From the NCBI RefSeq assembly GCF_019084545.1, contig NZ_JAHREP010000012.1:62001-126000 (forward strand): a DNA stretch of 64,000 nt, given 5' to 3'. The position numbers and the translations under genes were made by a program. This document shows positions 1 to 6,346 of the stretch, piece by piece. Source of the DNA: Marinobacterium ramblicola (GTDB taxonomy: Bacteria > Pseudomonadota > Gammaproteobacteria > Pseudomonadales > Balneatricaceae). Within the stretch, counting starts at the first letter, position 1; each line of letters begins with the position of its first letter. The notes below the pieces were generated by a model. The model searched no databases, was not told the origin of the DNA, and worked only from the letters and a program-made list of their open reading frames with translations.

Positions 1-128
1 GGATGAACGCCTGGCTGGTCAGTGACAACGTTCAGGTCGCACCGCAGGAGTCCGAGATCAGCTCCTATCTGGTGGGGCAGATCGATAACGACGTCGATTC
101 GGAAGATTTCGACGGTTTCGACCTATAG
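1..128 (+). CDS. nrdB: Ribonucleoside-diphosphate reductase beta subunit, C-terminal end (partial)
   Basis: Only the last 41 codons are in the window, ending at TAG 126-128. The protein end contains SSYLVGQID followed by an acidic tail ending in FDGFDL, which matches the C-terminus of class Ia NrdB. In E. coli the Tyr of this motif (Y356) is part of the radical-transfer path to NrdA, and the tail docks on NrdA. The protein carries the diferric-tyrosyl radical cofactor for dNTP synthesis in the cytoplasm. The next gene is a ferredoxin of the YfaE type, the usual partner for NrdB cofactor maintenance, which supports the call. Confidence 0.93.
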   Translation, partial: MNAWLVSDNVQVAPQESEISSYLVGQIDNDVDSEDFDGFDL

Positions 129-142
129 GAAGGGTGTGGTGG

Positions 143-409
143 ATGTCCGGTATTCCCCGTATCAAGGTTAATAACTTCCATACCTTTTACTACCAGTATG
201 AGTTCTCGCTGCTGGACGCACTCGAGGCGCAGGAGATCCCTGCGCCCTACAACTGTCGCGGTGGATATTGTGGCTGCTGTAAGGTGCGTTTGATCGATGG
301 CGAGGTGGAGCCGGTTCAGGACAGTCTGGTGGATCTGGATGACGACGAGATCCTGACCTGCTGTTGTCGACCGAAAGGCCATATCGAAATTGAATTGCCC
401 GACCCCTGA
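143..409 (+). CDS. yfaE: 2Fe-2S ferredoxin, YfaE type, for NrdB cofactor maintenance
   Basis: An 88-residue ferredoxin with the plant-type cluster pattern: C38-x4-C43-x2-C46 in NCRGGYCGCC, and the fourth ligand within the TCCC run at 72-75. E. coli YfaE is 84 residues and reduces or re-assembles the diferric centre of NrdB. The gene lies 14 bases after the nrdB stop, so it is almost certainly co-transcribed with it. I chose ATG 143; the frame could be extended to GTG 134, but homologues begin near here and GGAAGGG (128-134) is the nearest ribosome-binding sequence. A terminator overlaps the stop codon. Confidence 0.9.
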   Translation: MSGIPRIKVNNFHTFYYQYEFSLLDALEAQEIPAPYNCRGGYCGCCKVRLIDGEVEPVQDSLVDLDDDEILTCCCRPKGHIEIELPDP

Positions 410-421
410 GTCGGGCTTTTT
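397..421 (+). terminator. Rho-independent terminator of nrdAB-yfaE
   Basis: GCCCGAC (397-403) pairs with GTCGGGC (410-416) around a six-base loop and is followed by five T residues (417-421). The yfaE stop codon lies in the loop. Confidence 0.88.
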
Positions 422-636
422 CATATCTGCTTTGCGCAATTGGGAGACATCAAAAAAAGCAAGATATTCTCTCGGGGGGATTGACTTCTTCACAGCGCTC
501 CTGAAGCGTTTGTCTGCCTGTGTACAAACTGTATCGAAGTTGGTTTAGTTCGATGGAATCATCTCTAAGTATTTGATATTTATATTCTAAGTGTCTTCTG
601 GTGGAATAAGCGCCAATTTTCGGAAAGCCAGTAAAT

Positions 637-1075
637 ACGCGTGCTGGCGCGGTTGATCCAGAAACTACTCACCGTTTTATCAACAGAATCTGTGAGTATT
701 CGCCGCCCCTTCGGAGGGCAGAAATCGCCGAGCCAGGAATGATAACGGTGCATCGGATTTTGGGTTGAAAGGGCGGGGTGAACGGCATTGTCGGAACCGC
801 TATGAAGCTGTCAAAACGGTGCTCCGGTATGAGGATGGTGGTGTTCGGAATTGGTGCGCGCAACCGGCTACTCCGGAATGCTTATCCACCGCGGCTTCGA
901 GATCGAAAAAAATATCCACGTCAATACTTGATTTCCAACTATTTTTTTTGCCTTTCGCATTAAAAACAATCAGTTAACGCGTGCTGGTCAGGAAGAAGAC
1001 ACTTTGTGTCAGGCCTAGTAATCATGCCGCCCGGAGGCGGTTTTCATAGTGTTGTTCACAGTTTTATCAACAGAA
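637..1075. repeat. Paired direct repeats in the nrdB-nth gap
   Basis: ACGCGTGCTGG occurs at 637-647 and 977-987. GTTTTATCAACAGAA occurs at 674-688 and 1061-1075. The two words keep the same order but with different spacing (about 26 and 73 bases between them), as if a segment had been duplicated and then changed. TTATCAACA differs from a DnaA box at one position. TTATCCACC at 882-890 is a further near match. Confidence 0.7.
1027..1044 (+). terminator. Possible plus-strand terminator in the gene-free region
   Basis: CCGCC (1027-1031), loop CGGA, GGCGG (1036-1040), then TTTT. The orientation fits transcripts reading rightwards, yet no gene lies between the yfaE terminator and this point. It might end an untranslated RNA, or guard nth against antisense transcription. 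Confidence 0.4.
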
Positions 1076-1107
1076 AATGGGTATAACCTGAGGCGCAGCA
1101 CAACCGT

Positions 1108-1749
1108 TTAATCGGCGTATTCCGTCTTCTCTTTGAACTCGCACAGGTCTTCGATGATGCAGGCGCCGCAGCGGGGCTTTCTGGCGGTACAGACATAGCG
1201 ACCGTGCAGGATCAGCCAATGGTGGGCATCCTGCAAAAACTCCTTGGGCACGAAGCGGAGCAGTTTCTTCTCCACCTCCAGCACCGTTTTGCCGGGGGCT
1301 ATGCGGGTGCGGTTGGAGACGCGGAATATGTGGGTATCCACCGCCATGGTGGGGTGGCCGAACGCGGTGTTGAGGACCACGTTGGCGGTCTTGCGGCCGA
1401 CACCGGGGAGCTTCTCCAGCGCTTCCCGTGTCTGGGGTACCTCGCTGCCATGGAGTTCGATCAGTGTCTGGCAGGTCTTGATCACGTTCTCGGCCTTGCT
1501 GTTGAACAGGCCGATGGTCTTGATGTAGGACTTCAGTCCGTCCACGCCCAGCGCCAGAATCGCCTCGGGTGTGTTGGCGACGGGGAAGAGTTTGGCCGTC
1601 GCCTTGTTGACTCCGACATCGGTGGCCTGGGCCGAGAGGATGACGGCAATCAGCAGTTCGAAAGGGGAGTCGTAGGCTAATTCGGTCGTAGGGTGGGGGT
1701 TCTGTTCGCGTAACCGGGAGAAAATTTGATGGCGTTTATCAGCGTTCAT
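1108..1749 (-). CDS. nth: Endonuclease III
   Basis: A 213-residue DNA glycosylase/AP lyase that removes oxidised pyrimidines in base-excision repair. The helix-hairpin-helix is LPGVGRKTANVV, with catalytic Lys120. The catalytic Asp138 is in MAVDTHIFRV. The 4Fe-4S cluster cysteines are C187, C194, C197 and C203 (C-x6-C-x2-C-x5-C). All positions match E. coli Nth in number and length. It starts 33 bases after the diguanylate cyclase stop and is the last gene of the rsx transcription unit, as in E. coli, although there nth directly follows rsxE. Confidence 0.97.
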   Translation of the reverse strand: MNADKRHQIFSRLREQNPHPTTELAYDSPFELLIAVILSAQATDVGVNKATAKLFPVANTPEAILALGVDGLKSYIKTIGLFNSKAENVIKTCQTLIELHGSEVPQTREALEKLPGVGRKTANVVLNTAFGHPTMAVDTHIFRVSNRTRIAPGKTVLEVEKKLLRFVPKEFLQDAHHWLILHGRYVCTARKPRCGACIIEDLCEFKEKTEYAD

Positions 1750-1782
1750 GCGGTATTTCAGTTATCGGGTGGCGGCGATGAA

Positions 1783-2757
1783 TTAATCGAGAGAGGTTTG
1801 ATTGCGGCCGTTCTGTTTCGACCTGTAGAGCGCCTCATCCGCTCGCTTCAGCCAGTTTTCGTAATGGGTGTCGTCGACCTGGCTCTCGGCTATGCCCAGG
1901 CTCAGAGTGAAACGTATGGTTTCATCGCCGTAGTAGATCTTGGCATCCTGCGCGGCGCGGCGCAGACGCTCCGCCAGCACCTCGGCATGAGAATCGGAGG
2001 TGTCCGGCAGCAGAATGCCGAACTCCTCGCCACCGTAGCGCCCGGCGCTGTCGGTGGAGCGTATATGCTCTCCGATCAGGTGTGCCAGTGAGCGGATCAC
2101 CTGGTCGCCCGCCTGATGGCCGTAGGTATCGTTGATCTGTTTGAAGTGATCGATATCGAGCATGATCAGGCTGCTGGAGCGGCTGCTGCGCAAGTAGCGG
2201 TCATATTCATGCTGCAAGCACTCCTCCCAGTAGCCCCGGTTGTGCAGGCCTGTCAGCCGATCTGTTCTGCTCAGTCGCTCCAGCTCCTCATTGGCCGACT
2301 GCAGATCTTGATGGCTCATTGCCACATCGGTCATGTCATAGACCAGGATGCCGATCTGATGTACCTCACCATCCGGGGAGGTAAGCGGAATCAGGGTCAG
2401 GTTCTGGTACATCTGCGTTGCCTTGCCGGTAAACGGCCGGTTCGGCTTGAAATTGAACAGCCGGGGGCGCTCCTGCCAGGTGATGAATGCTCTATTGCGC
2501 AGATGAAATACGGTGTTGAGCTTGCGTTTAAACCAGGCGGCAGGCAGATCGGGGAACAGCTCGAACAGGTTGCGTTCGCGTACATCGGAATCGGTGAGCC
2601 CGGAATAGTTGGCCATAAATGTATTCCACAGATGTACCCGATGCTGTCTATCCAGCACGATCAGGCCGACATCCAGGTTCTGCAGCAGACCCATATGCCA
2701 GTGGAAGGCGTCGATGCTGAGTGTTTTCTGATCGGACTGGTTGTGTTCGTGCTCCAT
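1783..2757 (-). CDS. PAS-GGEEF diguanylate cyclase
   Basis: A 324-residue cytoplasmic protein. An N-terminal PAS-like sensor (about 15-150, with GLIVLDRQHRVHLWN) is joined by a short coiled linker to a GGDEF domain (about 160-324). The active-site loop is RYGGEEF near 240-246, which is catalytically competent in known cyclases. RSTD lies exactly five residues before it and forms an inhibitory I-site, so product feedback is expected. The ATG overlaps the stop of the upstream receiver-CheC gene by one base (TGATG), which implies translational coupling. An in-frame GTG one codon earlier is less likely. The PAS ligand cannot be told from sequence. Confidence 0.92.
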   Translation of the reverse strand: MEHEHNQSDQKTLSIDAFHWHMGLLQNLDVGLIVLDRQHRVHLWNTFMANYSGLTDSDVRERNLFELFPDLPAAWFKRKLNTVFHLRNRAFITWQERPRLFNFKPNRPFTGKATQMYQNLTLIPLTSPDGEVHQIGILVYDMTDVAMSHQDLQSANEELERLSRTDRLTGLHNRGYWEECLQHEYDRYLRSSRSSSLIMLDIDHFKQINDTYGHQAGDQVIRSLAHLIGEHIRSTDSAGRYGGEEFGILLPDTSDSHAEVLAERLRRAAQDAKIYYGDETIRFTLSLGIAESQVDDTHYENWLKRADEALYRSKQNGRNQTSLD

Positions 2758-3755
2758 CACAGATACCTCGTCCTTTCATACAGTTCGTCAATAGAGTCGT
2801 CGGTAAACAGCAGCAACAGATTGCAGTTGATGTTGTAGCCCTCGATCTTGTATCCGACCTCAATTGTGAGCGTCCGTTTCCAACGCAAGAGAGTGTCCCA
2901 ATCGGGTAGGTGGTAGTGTTGTCCGAGGATGACCGGGGTGCCTTGGCTGAAACTGACATCGATCTGGCGGCCGAGTTCACCCAGATACGCGCTGACCAGC
3001 ACGTTGGCGACATCCAGCAGCATCTCGTGCTGCAGGGCCGGGGTCAGTTCGTCGTCACCCTCCATCAGGCGCGCCATATCTTCCAGGCTGTTGCGGTCGA
3101 AGATAAGCAGTGCTTCACCGGATATGCCCGGGCCGATAAAGCCCTGGCATAGTGTGGCGTTGGTGCCGGACTCTACGCGTAACTGCTCAAGCAGGGTCAC
3201 GATCTCGTCCGCAGCGTTTATTCTTGCTCTGGGTACGGGCAGTTGCACGAATACGCCAAGCAGTTCGGAGAGCAGTGCACCGGCTCGTCCCATCGCCACA
3301 TTGGAGAGTTCCTGGTAAAGCTCTTCCAGGCTGGCGCCACTGTTGCCAGTGGCGCTACTGTCCTCGTTTCGGCGTTCCAGTTCGTCGGCCAGACCGTATT
3401 CGGCGAGGGCGTCATGCAGGATCTTGGCATCAATGGGTTTGTTGATAAAGCCAAGAGCGCCGAGTGAGGTTACGCGCTCGCGCGCTTCGCTTTGGATGTC
3501 ACCTGACACCACGACCACCAGTGTCTGCATATCCTGGGCACGGATCCGCTCAAGAACCTGGTAACCGTCAAGAATGGGCATGTTCAGGTCCAGGAACAGC
3601 AGGTGGCCTTTACCGGCTCGCACGGCTTCCAGGGCCTCCAGGCCGTGACTCGCCTCGGTGATGCTGACATTCCATTCAGACAACGCGCGCACCATCTGCT
3701 TACGAGCAAACGCGGAGTCATCGCAGATCAGAACGGGTATAGGCGCACTCACCAT
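2757..3755 (-). CDS. Response regulator with C-terminal CheC/CheX-like phosphatase domain
   Basis: 332 residues. The receiver domain (1-125) is complete: D12/D13, phospho-acceptor D56 in LLFLDLNMP, S84 and K106 in NKP. After a linker, residues 140-330 form a CheC-like domain. QELSN followed 20 residues later by LP fits the CheC E-x2-N-x(20-22)-P active site. A second half-site, LLDVAN, has Asp in place of Glu. CheC-family proteins dephosphorylate CheY, so this may be a phosphatase for a receiver, its own or another. A good site AAGGAG precedes the ATG. No histidine kinase is nearby. The coupled cyclase gene suggests a c-di-GMP or motility output. Confidence 0.88.
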   Translation of the reverse strand: MVSAPIPVLICDDSAFARKQMVRALSEWNVSITEASHGLEALEAVRAGKGHLLFLDLNMPILDGYQVLERIRAQDMQTLVVVVSGDIQSEARERVTSLGALGFINKPIDAKILHDALAEYGLADELERRNEDSSATGNSGASLEELYQELSNVAMGRAGALLSELLGVFVQLPVPRARINAADEIVTLLEQLRVESGTNATLCQGFIGPGISGEALLIFDRNSLEDMARLMEGDDELTPALQHEMLLDVANVLVSAYLGELGRQIDVSFSQGTPVILGQHYHLPDWDTLLRWKRTLTIEVGYKIEGYNINCNLLLLFTDDSIDELYERTRYL

Positions 3756-3782
3756 AGCTCCTTGATGGGTGTGGCTGGTAAT

Positions 3783-3871
3783 GGGCTTTTAGCTTTTATA
3801 TTTATGTCTGATTTCTGCCATTGGTCGCCAATGGCTGGCAGATTAAGCCCGACATTTGAATATAAAAGCCC
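3783..3871. repeat. Nested and alternative inverted repeats between rsxE and the receiver-CheC gene
   Basis: GCTTTTATATT (3792-3802) pairs with AATATAAAAGC (3859-3869), extended by ATGTC (3804-3808) with GACAT (3851-3855). Inside lies a perfect hairpin, GCCATTGG (3817-3824), loop TCG, CCAATGGC (3828-3835). In addition GGGCTTTTA (3783-3791) pairs perfectly with TAAAAGCCC (3863-3871), competing for the same right arm. Transcripts of the minus-strand operon must pass through this structure. Confidence 0.75.
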
Positions 3872-3900
3872 CCTCTGGTCAAGTAATAACCAGATAAGAT

Positions 3901-4602
3901 TCAGCCAGTTACCCTCACGCGCTTGCTACCGCTGCTCTGCGGGGCCGGCGCGATGCTGCGTTTTGCTTCGGCCCGTGCATCGATGATGTTTTTCAGTGCG
4001 ATCAGCAGGCCAAGCCCGACGAAGGCGCCCGGTGGCAGAATCGCAAACAGGAAGCCCTCGTAATGTTCGGCGAGCACGATCATCCAGTCACGTGCGTTTT
4101 CCCCGAACAGCAGATGCATATTGGAGAAGATGGCGCCGGTGCCGAGTACCTCCCGAATCGCGCCCAGTACCACCAGTACGCTGGTAAAGCCGACGCCCAT
4201 CATCAGGCCGTCAAGCACCGAGGCCGACACGGGGTTCTTCGCGGCAAAAGCATCGGCACGACCCATGATGACGCAGTTGGTCACGATCAGCGGAATGAAG
4301 ATGCCGAGGATCAGGTAGAGCTCATAGGTGAACGCCTGCATCAACAGCTCGATCGCGGTGACGAACGAGGCGATGATCATGACGAAGATCGGCAGGCGCA
4401 CCGTCTCCGGTACCAGGCGGCGGAACAGGGAGACGGTCAGGTTGGAACTGCTCAGCACCAGGGTGCTCGCCAAACCCAGGCCCAGGGCGTTGACTACTGA
4501 ACTGGTGACCGCCAGCAGGGGGCAGAGTCCGAGCAGCTGTACCAGGGCCGGGTTGTTGTGCCAGAGCCCGTTGAGGGTGATCTTGCGGTAATCGACACTC
4601 AT
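3901..4602 (-). CDS. rsxE: Electron transport complex subunit RsxE (RnfE)
   Basis: A 233-residue, multi-helix inner-membrane subunit of the Rsx/Rnf complex, homologous to NqrD. Recognisable segments are [19 protein letters not shown] near the start and [20 protein letters not shown] in the middle; the latter carries a conserved membrane Cys. RsxA and RsxE sit in opposite orientation in the membrane and hold an iron-sulfur centre between them. ATG 4602 was chosen because it gives the family N-terminus and follows AGGAG; a longer frame upstream overlaps rsxG and has no family match. It lies 13 bases after the rsxG stop. Confidence 0.95.
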   Translation of the reverse strand: MSVDYRKITLNGLWHNNPALVQLLGLCPLLAVTSSVVNALGLGLASTLVLSSSNLTVSLFRRLVPETVRLPIFVMIIASFVTAIELLMQAFTYELYLILGIFIPLIVTNCVIMGRADAFAAKNPVSASVLDGLMMGVGFTSVLVVLGAIREVLGTGAIFSNMHLLFGENARDWMIVLAEHYEGFLFAILPPGAFVGLGLLIALKNIIDARAEAKRSIAPAPQSSGSKRVRVTG

Positions 4603-4615
4603 GCTGTTGCTCCTG

Positions 4616-5263
4616 TTATGCGTCGCCGCTCTTGTTATTCGAGGCGACGGGGGTGAGCAGTTGTGCCTTGTGGGCACGGAAATACTGGATTGCGCGTCCG
4701 GCCGCATTGACTACGGCGCGCGGCGTGATCGTGGCACCTGTGAACTGATCGAAGCGCCCGCCATCCTTCTTCACCGCCCAGCTGCTGTCATTGGGCCCGT
4801 CCATTACCTGGTTGACGAAGCCGTCGAGCCAGTTGGATTTGGATAGCTCTATCTTGTCGCCCAATCCCGGCGTTTCCTTATGGCTGGTGACACGGATGCC
4901 GGCCAGGCTCTCATCCCGGTTGATACCGACCAGCAGGTGGATATCGCCGCTGTAGCCGTCCGGTGCGGTAACCTGCAGGATCACACCGCGAACCTCGCCA
5001 TCCACGATCGCCTGCCAGGCGTGGTGGGCCTGGTCAAGACCGAGTTCCGGTGTGGGGGCGATATCCAGACGCTGCTCGTGCAGTCGGTCATCAAGCGAAC
5101 GGGGCAGGATCTCGTACAGAGCCTTGGCTTCCGCCTCGGCGATGTTGGCCTCGATTTTTTCCTTGGTGGCAACCTGGGTGGCGGCGATAACGCCTGCTGT
5201 CACGATAGCAAACACGCCGATACCAAGGGTGCTGCGGCGGACCGCGCTGAACATCTCTGCCAT
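4616..5263 (-). CDS. rsxG: Electron transport complex subunit RsxG (RnfG), flavin-carrying
   Basis: 215 residues: one N-terminal membrane helix (about 11-30) and a periplasmic FMN-binding domain. The covalent flavin site is FTGATIT at 174-180, matching the [ST]GA[ST]xT motif in which FMN is attached to Thr by a phosphoester bond, made by the ApbE transferase. [11 protein letters not shown] (129-139) is a second conserved signature. The start codon overlaps the rsxD stop by one base (TAATG), so the two are translationally coupled. ApbE is not in this window. Confidence 0.95.
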   Translation of the reverse strand: MAEMFSAVRRSTLGIGVFAIVTAGVIAATQVATKEKIEANIAEAEAKALYEILPRSLDDRLHEQRLDIAPTPELGLDQAHHAWQAIVDGEVRGVILQVTAPDGYSGDIHLLVGINRDESLAGIRVTSHKETPGLGDKIELSKSNWLDGFVNQVMDGPNDSSWAVKKDGGRFDQFTGATITPRAVVNAAGRAIQYFRAHKAQLLTPVASNNKSGDA

Positions 5264-6321
5264 TATTGATTCTTCCCTTTCATGCCCCGGTTCGCGCGGT
5301 TATGACCGTAGGTACGCGGTTGGGTGTACTGGTCGATAAACGGTGCGCAGAGGTTCATCAGCAGCACGGCAAATGCCACTGCATCAGGGTAGTTGCCCCA
5401 GGTGCGGATCACATAGATCAGGACGCCGAGCAGGGCCCCGAACACCATCTTGCCTTTGTTGCTGGTGGCTGAAGTGACCGGATCGGTGGCGATGAAGAAG
5501 GCGCCCAGCATGGTAGCGCCGACGCTTAGATGAACGACGGGGTTGACGTAGTTATCCGGGTCGAAACCATAAAACGCGCTCGCGGTGAGGAACAGCGCGA
5601 CCAGCATTGACAGCGGAGTGTGCCAGGTGAATATCTTGCGTGACAGCAGGAATATTCCACCCATAAACCAGGCGGCGCTGACGGCATACCAGGCACCGAC
5701 GCCGTTGGTTAGCACGTCTGACTGACGCCAGAGCTCTTCGGTGGTCAGGCCGCCGCGATGTTTGAGTACGTCAAGTGGGGTCGCACCGGTGAAGCTGTCG
5801 TAGAAGCCGGCGTCGACACTGCCGAAGATCACCTGCAGGGTGTCGATGAAGCCGGCAATCTCCCAGCCGCCACCATGCTGGGTCATCGGCGAGGTCCAGC
5901 GCGTCATTTCGACCGGGAACGACACCAGCAGCAGTGCATAGGCCACCATTGCCGGGTTGAAGGGGTTGTTGCCCAGGCCTCCGTATAGATGTTTGGCGAT
6001 CACGATGGCGAAGAAGATACCGGTTGCGGTGACCCACCAAGCGGAGAAGGGTGGGATCGCCACGGCCAGCAGTATCGCCGTCACCAGCGCGCTGCCGTCG
6101 CTGAGGAAAAAGCCCGGCGGGCGTTTACGCAACTTGAGGACGGCGGCTTCAAATGCCAGTGCCAGGGTGCAGGCCAGTGCGATCTGAATCAGCGTGCCCC
6201 AGCCGAAAAAGAAGGTCATCGCCAGAATGCCGGGCAGAGTGGCGATCAGCACCAGACGCATCACGTTGGCGGTGCTGTTCGCCTTATAGACATGGGGCGA
6301 GCTTAAGCGAATAAGCGCCAT
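5263..6321 (-). CDS. rsxD: Electron transport complex subunit RsxD (RnfD), flavin-carrying membrane subunit
   Basis: 352 residues with about ten predicted membrane helices, homologous to NqrB. The covalent FMN motif is DSFTGATPLD (about 175-184). SDGSALVTAILLA and NPFNPAMVAYALLL are family signatures. It is a core membrane subunit for ion-coupled electron flow between ferredoxin-side and NAD-side centres, or, in E. coli, for keeping SoxR reduced. It lies 25 bases after rsxC and overlaps rsxG by one base. Confidence 0.96.
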   Translation of the reverse strand: MALIRLSSPHVYKANSTANVMRLVLIATLPGILAMTFFFGWGTLIQIALACTLALAFEAAVLKLRKRPPGFFLSDGSALVTAILLAVAIPPFSAWWVTATGIFFAIVIAKHLYGGLGNNPFNPAMVAYALLLVSFPVEMTRWTSPMTQHGGGWEIAGFIDTLQVIFGSVDAGFYDSFTGATPLDVLKHRGGLTTEELWRQSDVLTNGVGAWYAVSAAWFMGGIFLLSRKIFTWHTPLSMLVALFLTASAFYGFDPDNYVNPVVHLSVGATMLGAFFIATDPVTSATSNKGKMVFGALLGVLIYVIRTWGNYPDAVAFAVLLMNLCAPFIDQYTQPRTYGHNRANRGMKGKNQ

Positions 6322-6346
6322 CGATTACAGATCCTTCGACAATAGG

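Larger units (their letters stand above)
422..1107. other. Gene-free region of about 690 bases with repeats
   Basis: I found no convincing gene on either strand. The stretch is more A+T-rich than its flanks. It contains two ordered direct repeats (11 bases at 637 and 977, 15 bases at 674 and 1061), an inverted 10-base repeat (589-598 and 995-1004), and a plus-strand terminator-like hairpin at 1027-1044. The short open frames across it lack ribosome-binding sites and family resemblance. It may hold an untranslated RNA or the remains of a small element; neither is shown. Confidence 0.6.

Noticed and set aside
674-1075. Replication origin suggested by DnaA-box-like words
   Set aside because: Only a few near matches with mismatches, no dnaA, dnaN, gidA or other origin genes nearby, and no A+T-rich 13-mers.
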